Position numbers and translations under genes: made by a program. Positions 1 through 8,701 of a stretch of DNA of 21,178 bases are shown here, one piece after another. The stretch comes from Deltaproteobacteria bacterium (GTDB lineage: Bacteria > Desulfobacterota > Desulfobacteria > Desulfobacterales > JAFDCJ01). Within the stretch, counting starts at the first letter, position 1, and each line of letters starts with the position of its first letter. The stretch is taken from contig JAJRVC010000591.1 of assembly GCA_024277475.1 (NCBI GenBank), positions 1-21,178 on the forward strand. The letters run 5' to 3'. A model generated the notes under the pieces. It did not search any database and was not told the DNA's origin. It worked only from the letters and a program-made list of their open reading frames with translations.

Positions 1-5
1 AGCAA

Positions 6-103
6 TTTTTTCTCTGAGCAAGGCCGCACAAGGGTTTACGTTGAGACGTACTTTTCGTACTTCGCAGACGTAAACCCGCGGAGAACGCCGCTCAGTGAAA
101 AAA
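6..103. repeat. Large imperfect palindrome downstream of the YhhN gene
   Basis: Two nested pairs of arms are visible. The outer pair is 6-19 with 90-103 (13 of 14 positions pair) and the inner pair is GGGTTTACGT at 32-41 with ACGTAAACCC at 68-77. The outer arms begin with a T run and end with an A run, so on either strand the 3' side is A-rich rather than U-rich. That argues against an ordinary intrinsic terminator. It lies immediately after the stop of the minus-strand membrane protein gene and may be a dispersed palindromic element or an RNA-stabilising hairpin. Confidence 0.6.
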
Positions 104-123
104 GGGCCATTTATGGATGGAAA

Positions 124-798
124 CTAGTTAACAGCCCCCACCGAAAAAGCCAGCAGAAACTGGCCAAAATAGTAAAGAGGCAGACCGAGGAGGCGATTTT
201 TAAATTCCATCTTTAAAAAACGGTCCCGCGCCACAAACAAATCGGAAACATAAAAACTCACGGCCCCGCTGAATACCAATAACCTACCTGTAAAATCCAC
301 CCCGGTATCACAGAACACCGTCCAGGCTCCGACGAGCATGATAGTAATCACGACAATGTAAACCATAACCGGTATCAGCATGGGCCCTAGATGGGGCCTC
401 AGCCGGAAAAATACTGCACCGCCGGCAAACAGGCCGGTACCCGCACCGATCCAGGTCCAGCGGGATAAATCAGCCACATAAAAAAAGCATCCCGCATAAA
501 ACACATGGCCCAGCAAAAAAGATACCAGGCCCAATAAAAACATCCTTTCCCGGGGCAGGGCCAGAAAAACATCTCCGCCCAGGCAGAAAATCAGCCCAAT
601 CAACAACGCATAAAAATATCCGGGAATCGGATGGGATTGGACCAGAGCGGTAAAAATAAACAGGCATGAAAGAATCGTCTTAGTGGGCAGTTTTCCTTTA
701 AGATTGTTCGCTTTTTCAAAATAAAGGAGCCCGGCCAGTAAGATTGCAGCTGCAATGATGATGATAACATTCAACATGGGCATTAGAATGCCAAACAA
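124..798 (-). CDS. YhhN/TMEM86-family membrane protein (putative lysoplasmalogenase)
   Basis: This is a very hydrophobic protein of about 225 residues with seven or eight predicted membrane segments and almost no soluble domain. The pattern fits the YhhN family: a GD pair inside a helix (LGGDVFLAL), conserved LGH (in LLGHVFYAG) and a C-terminal SDLFVARDRF segment before the last helices. Characterised family members (TMEM86B, and a Legionella homologue) cleave the vinyl-ether bond of lysoplasmalogens; others are uncharacterised, so the substrate here is inferred. The open frame extends back to 876 but has no membrane character before the MPMLNV segment. A TTG at 798 has GGAGG ten bases upstream and is my preferred start; ATG at 783 or 777 are alternatives lacking a ribosome site. 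It is not clearly in an operon with gdhA, which ends at 1090. Confidence 0.75.
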   Translation of the reverse strand: MFGILMPMLNVIIIIAAAILLAGLLYFEKANNLKGKLPTKTILSCLFIFTALVQSHPIPGYFYALLIGLIFCLGGDVFLALPRERMFLLGLVSFLLGHVFYAGCFFYVADLSRWTWIGAGTGLFAGGAVFFRLRPHLGPMLIPVMVYIVVITIMLVGAWTVFCDTGVDFTGRLLVFSGAVSFYVSDLFVARDRFLKMEFKNRLLGLPLYYFGQFLLAFSVGAVN

Positions 799-821
799 TT
801 CTCGGTTGCCTCCAGCCATTG

Positions 822-900
822 CACTCGCTCTGGCGAAGCGAGTGGGGAAGCCGCACCCACGTGATTCTATAATCACTGAAGGTCGGCGCGGTGGCCGACC
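822..900. repeat. Three consecutive perfect hairpins upstream of the YhhN gene
   Basis: Three short perfect inverted repeats sit in a row: CACTCGCT (822-829) with AGCGAGTG (837-844), GTGATT (861-866) with AATCAC (871-876), and GGTCGGC (881-887) with GCCGACC (894-900). All lie just upstream of the minus-strand YhhN start, where a 5' leader would be. No known riboswitch is recognised, and no U-run follows any of them on either strand. Confidence 0.5.
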
Positions 901-1089
901 CTGCTGTAAAATGATAGGATGCCTTAAATATTCAATCTTCAGTATTCAATCTCTCCTTTATCCCGGAGCCGGATTAAAATGATTGAATATTTACCCTTCC
1001 TCTCGCAGCACGCAGAGATCACAGATCTTTTTTTGTTTTTTCTCTGTGGGCTCTGTGAAAGATTAAATGGTCCATACCCACAATCCGCA

Positions 1090-2526
<1,437 letters not shown>

Positions 2527-2617
2527 TCATCCAAATGCTAAAAAGAAAATCAAATCGGCCGGGGAACGCACAGGCCCTTATCAGGCTTTATCTGACAGCA
2601 TGTTGTCAGGAACTGAT

Positions 2618-2641
2618 GAACGTCGAACATCGAACGTCGAA
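2618..2641. repeat. GAACGTC-type heptamer array
   Basis: Three tandem 7-bp units (GAACGTC, GAACATC, GAACGTC) followed by GAA. The same unit type recurs at 7514, 10139, 10282 (inverted), 19720 and 21106. It abuts the left target duplication of the mobile element copy at 2648. Confidence 0.8.
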
Positions 2642-2764
2642 TGATTGACAATCTCGTAAAAAGTCAAAATTCCTGAATTTAAATCTTGTAACCCATTGAA
2701 ATTATTAAGTACAAAATTTAATTTTTGTGTTTTTTGTGCCTTTTTGCGGCCACATCAATGATTG
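2640..2764 (+). mobile_element. 109-bp MITE-like element, copy 1, with 8-bp target duplication
   Basis: The 109-bp core is 2648-2756. It is flanked by perfect direct repeats AATGATTG at 2640-2647 and 2757-2764. A second copy at 10850-10958 has exactly the same length with 15 mismatches by my count (about 86 percent identity, no indels) and a different 8-bp duplication. Imperfect subterminal inverted repeats are visible (CGTAAAAAGTC near the left end against CGCAAAAAGGC on the opposite strand near the right end). It has no coding capacity, so it must be non-autonomous, mobilised in trans by a transposase not present in the window. The family could not be named. Confidence 0.85.
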
Positions 2765-2914
2765 TATCGGGTTATTTTCGCATCTTCAACAGTCAATTTC
2801 CCGATAAATCGGGATTTACCCTATCGTTGCAACATTGGAATTTACGCTTCGCTACACCCCGCAAGCGGGATCTTCGCTACGCTATGACCGGCTAAGCTCG
2901 CCCGGGTTAGGTTC

Positions 2915-3988
2915 CTATTCCGCATTTAACAGGCTAAAACCGGCAAAACATGCAAAAATAAAATTAGCGGTCCAAGCCGCAACGACCGGGGAAAGTAAAC
3001 CGCCATATCCCAGGGACATACAAAAACTCTGACTTATCCAATAGAGAAAAACCACGACAATTCCATAGATAATCGTTGACGAAAGGCCTTGATTGGTATT
3101 TTTTCTGAGTGCTATGCCTGTACCGATAATACAAAGGATGAGACAGGCAACGGGCAAGGCAAATTTGCCTTGAAAATCGACCCGATAAGGAGTGGCATCA
3201 TAACCTTCGGCTTCAATATCCTGCACATATTGATAAAGCTCCTGAAAACTCATTTCTTCCGATTTTTTAGCAACCCGTTTAAGATCCTCCGGCAGAAAAT
3301 CGATGTCTTCAACCTTTTCACTTTGGAATTTGACATCATAGGTCCCGTTTTTTTTATTCAACACCTGTTCCATCACATCATAAAACACCCACTGTCCCTG
3401 TTTGAACCTGCCCTTGACGGCGTCGATCCGTCGCGTGAGCCTGAACTGCTGATCAAAATAATTGAGGGTAATACCGGAAATGGTTTGATCCTGGGGATTA
3501 AAGTAAGAAATATGCGATATGGAGTGACGGCCTTTGAACCAGATATTCTTCCGGGTGGAGGTTATGGTATATTTTTTTACTTCCCTGCGCCAGATCTCAT
3601 TGGATTTACTGATCGTGAGCGGCACCACAATTTCGGATAAAAAAAATAGGCCAACCGTTATGAGAAGCCCCAGGAAAAAAATAGGTCTTAAAAAATGGTA
3701 AACACTCATACCACCACTTTTAAGAGCAATGATCTCATTGTTTTTATTCATCAGACCAAAGGTAACAAGAACCGCCAGCAGGATGCCCACCGGAGTGATC
3801 TGAGCTATGATTAGCGGTAATTTAAGTTGAAAAAACAATAGGATACGGGATACTGGAAGCCCGGCGTTAATAAATTTATCGACGTTTTCAAAAAAATCAA
3901 CAGCCAGGTAAATGCCGATCGCCGCCATTAGAACGATTGCAAAGTGTTTAAAAACCTCTTTTGTTACATATCGGTCAATGGTGGACAT
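2915..3988 (-). CDS. lptG: LPS export ABC transporter permease LptG
   Basis: Inner-membrane half of the LptB2FG extractor that drives LPS out of the membrane toward LptC and LptA. The 357-residue protein has the LptF/LptG (YjgP/YjgQ) layout: an N-terminal IDRYVTKEVF segment, three transmembrane helices, a cytoplasmic coupling segment with NNEIIALKSGGMSVY (near residues 80-95), a roughly 170-residue periplasmic beta-jellyroll-like domain, then three C-terminal helices including FALPVACLILCIIGTG. It follows lptF in the usual order. The ATG at 3988 gives the family N-terminus; the frame extends to 4030, but that part is translated from a GGTTCCG repeat and is unlikely to be coding. No good ribosome site is visible, and the upstream spacer is filled with repeats. 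Confidence 0.92.
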   Translation of the reverse strand: MSTIDRYVTKEVFKHFAIVLMAAIGIYLAVDFFENVDKFINAGLPVSRILLFFQLKLPLIIAQITPVGILLAVLVTFGLMNKNNEIIALKSGGMSVYHFLRPIFFLGLLITVGLFFLSEIVVPLTISKSNEIWRREVKKYTITSTRKNIWFKGRHSISHISYFNPQDQTISGITLNYFDQQFRLTRRIDAVKGRFKQGQWVFYDVMEQVLNKKNGTYDVKFQSEKVEDIDFLPEDLKRVAKKSEEMSFQELYQYVQDIEAEGYDATPYRVDFQGKFALPVACLILCIIGTGIALRKNTNQGLSSTIIYGIVVVFLYWISQSFCMSLGYGGLLSPVVAAWTANFIFACFAGFSLLNAE

Positions 3989-4005
3989 AAATAATAAGTA
4001 ACCGT

Positions 4006-4034
4006 TCTGGGTTCCGGGTTCCGGGTTCAAAGGT
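4006..4034. repeat. GAACCCG-type heptamer array in the lptF-lptG spacer
   Basis: On the minus strand this reads as tandem GAACCCG units (four units at 7-bp period, shown as GTTCCGG on the plus strand), directly upstream of the lptG start. It belongs to the same period-7 family as the long array at 10596-10774. Confidence 0.75.
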
Positions 4035-4040
4035 TATAAA

Positions 4041-4108
4041 ATGACAGAGCGACCTGTTGGGTCGTAGCCGAAGGCGAAGCCTGAAGCGACATCCACAAAT
4101 ATTCAGTA
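4041..4108 (+). repeat. 68-bp dispersed repeat, copy 1
   Basis: This stretch is nearly identical over its first 50 bases to 12141-12208, with both copies in the same orientation on the plus strand. It contains two small dyads (GACC/GGTC around 4051-4063 and AGGC/GCCT around 4072-4082). It sits inside the lptF-lptG spacer and separates two genes that are usually adjacent or overlapping. Confidence 0.75.
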
Positions 4109-4136
4109 TTAAATTTTCAATAGTCATTTCCACAGG

Positions 4137-5324
4137 TTAGGGGTTTTGTTTGGGATGAAGCAGTCTGGAAAAAAGTTGCACAATACGCTGCAAAAGACTC
4201 TCAATTTTTAACGTCCTTTCTTTCGTTGTTTGGAAAAAGAAATACACGCCGATGACCGCCATGGTCAAATTCGGCAGCCACATGCCAATGACCGGGGGAT
4301 AGATACCTTTTTTGCCCAGGGTATAGCCTGCCGTTAACAGTACGTAATAAAATAAAAAGAAAAAAAGACACAGGATTAGTCCGGAAGACCGTTTACCTGA
4401 TTTTGACTGAATGCCCAGTGGAAACGCGAGAAAGCCCAGGGTCAGGCAGGCAACGGGAATTGCAAATCGTCGATGGATGACAATCTGGGCTTTATAATAA
4501 TATTTATCTTTCTCGGTGGACTCCTTTACAACCTGCTTCAGTTCGGCAATGCTCATTTCCTCCCGGCCCTTTTCCCTATCTTCGGCTTTTTCCAGCTCTT
4601 TTCCCAAATCAAGGCTCAGTTTGTAAGTGTCGAAACGAATCGAATTTGCCGAATGCGCTTTAAGGTTGGTTTGATGGATCGTTCCATTGGACAAAACCAG
4701 ATGGAAGGTATAGCTTCCGGGTTCACTGAATAGTCGGCCCTCCGGTGCAACTACGGTAGATACGATGTTTGGCTGTCGTTTGTCTTCGATAAAAATGTCA
4801 ATCAGCTTTTTTTGATTCAAATCGATTTCATTAACATACAGCATAACATCCTTAAATGCATCATTGAAAGTTCTCTCCTTCAAGCCGATAGCGACATTGG
4901 AAGCCGCCATTTCAAGGATCATATCTTCAAGGGCGGCTTTTGACTTGGGCACCCCGTATAAGGTTATAAACAGCGTGAGGAAAAAACCGGCAAAACTAAA
5001 AATCAGAACAGAGGGAAGCAACCCGTAGACACTCAACCCGCAGGACTTCAATGCAATGATTTCATTGTCGGCCGACATCCCTAAAAAAGTCAGGACCACC
5101 GCCAGCATGACCGACATGGGAATGATGAACATCAAAAACCAGGGCATGGTAAAAAAGATAAGCGTGAACACCGAGAATATACTGAGGTTGTAATTGACGA
5201 TCCAGTTGGTAATTTTGATTAATTCCGTCATCAGAAACAAAAAGGTGAATACGAAAACATTAATACTGAAAGGAGCCAGCATTTCCTTTAAAACATAGCG
5301 ATTGATAATGGAATTTAACTTCAT
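4137..5324 (-). CDS. lptF: LPS export ABC transporter permease LptF
   Basis: Partner of LptG in the LptB2FG complex. The 395-residue protein starts MKLNSIINRYVLKEML and has the family layout: three N-terminal helices, the coupling segment DNEIIALKSCGLSVYGLLP, a periplasmic domain of roughly 170 residues, and three C-terminal helices beginning RRFAIPVACLTLGFLAFPLG. The last 30 residues form a basic tail slightly longer than usual. It lies upstream of lptG on the same strand, the order expected for this pair, with a 148-bp spacer made largely of repeats. The LptB ATPase is not in the window. The 168-bp gap to the divergent acetyltransferase gene must hold both promoters, but I could not fix either. 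Confidence 0.93.
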   Translation of the reverse strand: MKLNSIINRYVLKEMLAPFSINVFVFTFLFLMTELIKITNWIVNYNLSIFSVFTLIFFTMPWFLMFIIPMSVMLAVVLTFLGMSADNEIIALKSCGLSVYGLLPSVLIFSFAGFFLTLFITLYGVPKSKAALEDMILEMAASNVAIGLKERTFNDAFKDVMLYVNEIDLNQKKLIDIFIEDKRQPNIVSTVVAPEGRLFSEPGSYTFHLVLSNGTIHQTNLKAHSANSIRFDTYKLSLDLGKELEKAEDREKGREEMSIAELKQVVKESTEKDKYYYKAQIVIHRRFAIPVACLTLGFLAFPLGIQSKSGKRSSGLILCLFFFLFYYVLLTAGYTLGKKGIYPPVIGMWLPNLTMAVIGVYFFFQTTKERTLKIESLLQRIVQLFSRLLHPKQNP

Positions 5325-5492
5325 GTAATTTTATATAGCATGTTTTTTCTCTCTTTCAAAATAATGGCGAATCCGGCGGTCTTCCCGCGGGATTTCATAC
5401 CAATACATATTTTTTACTTGAAAAATGTTTGAATGAATCCTATCTTTTAGTTCAATATTCAATTCCACCTTGCCTGGGTTAGATAAAAAGTT

Positions 5493-6086
5493 ATGCAATA
5501 CGTCGAACCACCACCCGATCCGAAACCTGATGAGAAAAAATCCAAAGCAAAATTGCCCAGATCCATGACCAGCGTTGGGGACGAAAGCTGGATAGCCATC
5601 CAGAAAGCTCAAATACGAGATGTTGAAGAAATCATTGAACTGGTCAACGGCTTTGCCTCCAGGAATTTAATGCTGCCCAGAGGTCCCCAGTACGTGTATG
5701 AAAATATCAGGGATTTTGTGATCGCCAGTGACAGAAACGTTCCGGTGTACAGCATAACGGAAACCAGGGAAGCCTTGCACCTGCTTGTGGCCTGTGGCAG
5801 CCTGCATGTACTGTGGGACGACATCGGAGAGATCAGAGCACTGGCAATACACCCGGATTACCAGCATCTAGGTTTGGGAAGCAAATTAATCGAATTATTG
5901 AAAAAAGAGGCCAGGCAGTTGGGACTAAAGCATCTTTTCACCTTCACCTTGACGGAAGATTTTTTCAAGAACCTCGGATTCAAGAGACAAAGCAGGGATG
6001 AACTGCCGCCCAAAGTCTGGGGTGAATGCAGCCGCTGTCCGAAATACTTCAAGTGCGATGAGATTGGAATGGTGCTGGAAATATAA
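5493..6086 (+). CDS. argA: Short GNAT-type amino-acid N-acetyltransferase (N-acetylglutamate synthase, ArgA-like)
   Basis: Probably acetylates glutamate from acetyl-CoA, the first step of arginine synthesis. A single GNAT domain runs from about residue 36. NLMLPRGPQYVYENIRDF matches the conserved region of short stand-alone NAGS enzymes, EIRALAIHPDYQHLGLGSKLI is the acetyl-CoA-binding beta4-alpha3 with a Q-x-x-G-x-G/L pattern, and FFKNLGF is the usual late motif. The C-terminus ends WGECSRCPKYFKCDEIGM, the cysteine signature typical of this subfamily. The amino-acid-kinase domain of E. coli ArgA is absent, as expected for this type. The first 24 residues are proline- and lysine-rich; a start at 5565 (residue 25) would give a more typical N-terminus. 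Neither start has a good ribosome site. The gene is divergent from lptF and convergent with the ureohydrolase gene. Confidence 0.8.
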   Translation: MQYVEPPPDPKPDEKKSKAKLPRSMTSVGDESWIAIQKAQIRDVEEIIELVNGFASRNLMLPRGPQYVYENIRDFVIASDRNVPVYSITETREALHLLVACGSLHVLWDDIGEIRALAIHPDYQHLGLGSKLIELLKKEARQLGLKHLFTFTLTEDFFKNLGFKRQSRDELPPKVWGECSRCPKYFKCDEIGMVLEI

Positions 6087-6199
6087 TTCCTTTCAGCCTT
6101 GGAGTCTGAAACACGCTGAATCTCTCAGAAAGGGACAAATTTCAGAGGCCGATTGTGAGTTATTTGTGGTCAGAGGTTCGTTGTCAGCGGCGGTCCGGA

Positions 6200-7162
6200 T
6201 TACCGCCTATGGTATACCGACATTTTTTTATTTATCGCAATCAGCGACATAAATTCGTAAATTATGTTGGCGGCCAAAAGAGCGGTTATTTCCGCCACAT
6301 CATAGTCAGGCAAGACTTCAACCACGTCAAACCCCACAAAATTCAACTCCTTTAATCCCCGTATCAAATCGATGGCCTCTGCGCTGGTAAAGCCTCCTAC
6401 CTCGGGCGTTCCCGTACCGGGTGCAAAAGCAGGATCGACGACATCGATGTCAAATGTAACAAATACCCTTTCCCCCCCGACCCGGTCTTTGATGATTTCA
6501 AGCAACCGCGGCAGGCCCATTTCGCGCACAGCCGACATCGTAATAACCTTGAATCCCAAAGACATTGACTCGTCGTAGTCATCTTTCGAATACACCGGTC
6601 CCCGCATGCCGACTTGAATCGAGTGACCAGGCAATAATATATTTTCTTCCACAGCCCGGCGGAACATGGAACCGTGATAATAGGGCCGGCCAAAATACTG
6701 ATCACCGGTATCTGTATGCGAATCAAAGTGAACCAGGGCGACCGGACCCTGGGTTTTGGCAATCGCTCGCAGACCCGGTAATGTAATGGAGTGGTCGCCT
6801 CCCATTATAATAGGAATCACACCGGCTTCAACCAGGGGGCACAGCTCAGCCTCAATTTTTTTGTAGGTGTCCTCTATGTAACCCGGTACCACCGATAGAT
6901 CGCCATAATCAACTCCGGAGCAATGCTCAAATATTCCGATACCCTGTGCAAGGTTATACGCCCTTAAGGTCACTGAAACCTTGCGGATGGCATCGGGTCC
7001 CGATCGCTGCCCGGTTCTGTAAGATGTTGCGCCGTCCCAGGGAACGCCGACAACGGCAAAATCCAGTTCCCTGACGACTTTTAGATGGGGCAGACGCATA
7101 AAAGTTTTAATCCCGGCAAATTTAGGTAGCTGCCGGGGCGTAATCGGTTTGTATTCGGTCAT
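6200..7162 (-). CDS. speB: Agmatinase/guanidino-acid ureohydrolase
   Basis: A binuclear manganese ureohydrolase that removes urea from a guanidino compound. Numbered from the ATG at 7162, all expected metal ligands are present: H124 in GGDH, D147, H149 and D151 in HFDSHTD, and D238 and D240 in FDIDVVDP. H163 in the HGSMFRR segment corresponds to the conserved active-site loop histidine. The 320-residue length is normal. The segments SGVDYGD and VQVGMRGPVYS look closer, by eye, to guanidinobutyrase and guanidinopropionase than to E. coli agmatinase, so 4-guanidinobutyrate, 3-guanidinopropionate or agmatine are all possible substrates. The frame also has a GTG start at 7219, but MTEYKPITPRQ is a better family N-terminus. 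It neighbours an aminotransferase and two polyamine-type importers. The hairpin GGCGGT/ACCGCC (6189-6207) overlaps its stop. Confidence 0.9.
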   Translation of the reverse strand: MTEYKPITPRQLPKFAGIKTFMRLPHLKVVRELDFAVVGVPWDGATSYRTGQRSGPDAIRKVSVTLRAYNLAQGIGIFEHCSGVDYGDLSVVPGYIEDTYKKIEAELCPLVEAGVIPIIMGGDHSITLPGLRAIAKTQGPVALVHFDSHTDTGDQYFGRPYYHGSMFRRAVEENILLPGHSIQVGMRGPVYSKDDYDESMSLGFKVITMSAVREMGLPRLLEIIKDRVGGERVFVTFDIDVVDPAFAPGTGTPEVGGFTSAEAIDLIRGLKELNFVGFDVVEVLPDYDVAEITALLAANIIYEFMSLIAINKKMSVYHRR

Positions 7163-7513
7163 AGTCAATACCCGTTTTAATTTGAACCGATCATAAAAAA
7201 AAGCAACGGACTGAGGCACGCCCTTTTAACCGGTTTGGAGCAAGGTTTTAGATACCTAAAGAGGCTCAAGAGGTCAAGGGAAAAGAATAATTAAGCAGTT
7301 GACACCGCAGGGTGAGTTTGGCAATATTCCGATCAGTAGATACCCGGGGCCAGCTTCCAGCCCGGAGGGCCTATAGCCCGGAGGGAGGGCCCGTCGAAGA
7401 TCCCGCTCCGCGGGGGCACGGACCCCTCCCTGAAAGGGAGTGTTGGCACTATTACATACGAGCGGCGCCTCTGACCAAAAAAACCGGCCAGTCTGATCGG
7501 AAAAGAAACTGTT

Positions 7514-7534
7514 GAACGTCCAACGTCGAATAAT
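7514..7534. repeat. GAACGTC-type heptamer fragment
   Basis: Three 7-bp units (GAACGTC, CAACGTC, GAATAAT). Together with the following bases to about 7544 this matches the reverse complement of the inverted array near 10263-10300 at nearly every position, so a longer repeat of at least 30 bp was copied. Confidence 0.7.
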
Positions 7535-7652
7535 GTATTCTGTCTGTTTTATAAAAGATTTAGCGAAGCGTTTCCTTCCTTCGATATTCTGCGGTTCGCT
7601 GTTCCAGCACTGTATAGTTTCACACGAGCGCCTTGTGAGTTAAAGTGCCTAA

Positions 7653-7850
7653 AGTTACGGTAACCGGATTGAAATCGAAACCGCCGTGGGTCGTCTTGCC
7701 ATAACCACTGAAGTTGAAGTAGGGAAAAGTGTAAATTTATCGATAAGACCGGAGCAAATCGCAGTGGGTGAAAACAATTTGGCAGGCCATCTGACACTTG
7801 GCAAGCTAAAAGTACGGGAAATTTCTTTCTTTCAAAATTTTAATGTTTAG
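7653..7850 (+). pseudogene. Remnant of a PotA-like ABC ATPase (C-terminal TOBE domain)
   Basis: In this plus-strand frame a 65-codon stretch between stops at 7650 and 7848 reads like the end of a polyamine-type ATPase: RIEIETAVGRL, then VGKSVNLSIRPEQIAVGE and LAGHLTLGKLKVREISFF. The SIRPE element matches the RPE motif of the TOBE domains of the two intact ATPases in this window (SVRPEDILV and SLRPERVTV). There is no start codon in context, no nucleotide-binding domain, no downstream continuation, and it faces away from the flanking minus-strand genes. It is therefore most likely debris of a third importer cassette. It could alternatively be a chance fragment, but the ordered match over about 45 residues makes that unlikely. 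Confidence 0.75.
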
Positions 7851-7864
7851 CTGCTTAATCCCTT

Positions 7865-8554
7865 TCACCCGCCATAAAAAACAGCCCTGATGGGGGAACC
7901 GTCCGAATCCTTCAGCTTAAGCGGTAAAAACGAATAGAACCCGTTACGTTGCTTGATTTTATCCAGGTTGCAGAGATTCTCTACAATGAGGATATCGCTG
8001 CCCAGCAGGATATCATGGGCCGGGTAGTCATAATCCGCGTGTGCTTCGCTGTCTCCTTTGAGGGGTCCGGTATCCATGACCGCCTGATACGAGGAGTCAA
8101 TATTCAAAGCATCGACACCGACAAGAGCAACACCCAGCTTTAAAAGCATCCCGGCGGCGGCGGCGCTCAAAAAGGGATGCTGCAGATACCGCGACGTCCC
8201 GAAGTATCGGTCCCAGCCGGTTCTGAGTATCACAAAATCTCCTTTTTTTATTTCGGATGCAGAAAATTTAAAATCGGCACTGTCAATCAGATCTCGATCC
8301 GATTTATCGGAAACATCGATCAGGATGCCGTTACCGATGAACCGCCGTACCGGTATTTCATCAATTCTTTGACCTTCTTTCCGAAAGTGATAGGGCGCAT
8401 CGATGTGAGTCCCCGTGTGAGAGCCCAATTTCAGCAGATCGACATGGCAGTAGTCTTTCTCATGGGTTAACCCCGGGCTGATCGAAGGCACCGGGTCTCC
8501 CGGATAAATCTGGATATCGTCATGGATGGTATGGGTTAGATCGATGACTTCCAT
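7865..8554 (-). CDS. Cyclase family protein (kynurenine formamidase-like metal hydrolase)
   Basis: A 229-residue protein of the PF04199 cyclase family, which includes kynurenine formamidase KynB and isatin hydrolase. The metal-binding signature is SHTGTHIDAPYHF, with H46, H50, D52 and H56 as expected ligands. The N-terminal VIDLTHTIHDD and YPGDP elements are also typical. C-terminal motifs include VGVDALNIDS, a short acidic-histidine stretch (DSEAHADYDYPAHDILL) and VENLCNLDKI. Family members hydrolyse amide or ester bonds in various substrates; nothing here fixes the substrate. Proximity to guanidino and amino-acid degradation genes suggests an N-acyl or cyclic amide intermediate, but this is a guess. 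An AGGGG lies about ten bases before the ATG. The gene lies 134 bp downstream of the aminotransferase gene and may share its transcript. Confidence 0.87.
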   Translation of the reverse strand: MEVIDLTHTIHDDIQIYPGDPVPSISPGLTHEKDYCHVDLLKLGSHTGTHIDAPYHFRKEGQRIDEIPVRRFIGNGILIDVSDKSDRDLIDSADFKFSASEIKKGDFVILRTGWDRYFGTSRYLQHPFLSAAAAGMLLKLGVALVGVDALNIDSSYQAVMDTGPLKGDSEAHADYDYPAHDILLGSDILIVENLCNLDKIKQRNGFYSFLPLKLKDSDGSPIRAVFYGG

Positions 8555-8652
8555 TTTGTTTTTACCCCTTTTATTAGGCCCTTGTGAATTCTTTGCATTC
8601 TATGATAAAATTTTTTCACCACGAAACCACGAAATTAAGAAAACGCGAAATC

Positions 8653-8701
8653 CACACTCCAAATTCCCCATTCCGCACTCTGAATTCCCTACATCCCCAT
8701 A
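8653..8701. repeat. Period-7 array overlapping the aminotransferase stop codon
   Basis: Plus-strand units CACACTC, CAAATTC, CCCATTC, CGCACTC and TGAATTC follow in perfect 7-bp phase at 8653-8687. Looser units continue to 8701, across the TAG at 8689-8691 (minus strand). On the minus strand the units read GARTNNN. The array thus begins within the last codons of the gene. Confidence 0.65.

Larger units (their letters stand above)
7163..7864. other. 702-bp intergenic region with structured GC-rich block and gene remnant
   Basis: No intact gene is seen. The region contains two copies of AGCCCGGAGGG 16 bp apart (7359-7369 and 7375-7385), an imperfect stem-loop around 7380-7430 enclosing CCCGC/GCGGG, a GAACGTC-type repeat at 7514-7534 whose flank (to about 7544) also matches the inverse of 10263-10300, and a plus-strand remnant of an ABC ATPase at 7653-7850. 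The gap separates the ureohydrolase gene from the cyclase gene. The minus-strand promoter of the ureohydrolase gene should lie near 7170-7300 but no clear boxes were found. Confidence 0.55.

Noticed and set aside
1000..1065. CAGAGA/TCTCTGTG motifs after gdhA as a terminator
   Set aside because: Pairing is imperfect and on the minus strand the following tract is A-rich rather than U-rich; more likely another degenerate repeat.
5331..5612. A 93-codon minus-strand open frame ending seven bases before the lptF start
   Set aside because: Its N-terminal half is antisense to the well-supported acetyltransferase gene, it has no ribosome site or recognisable domain, and the 168-bp gap must hold two promoters.
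7312..7515. A 67-codon plus-strand open frame in the 702-bp gap
   Set aside because: It runs through GC-rich hairpins and direct repeats, has no ribosome site and resembles no family.
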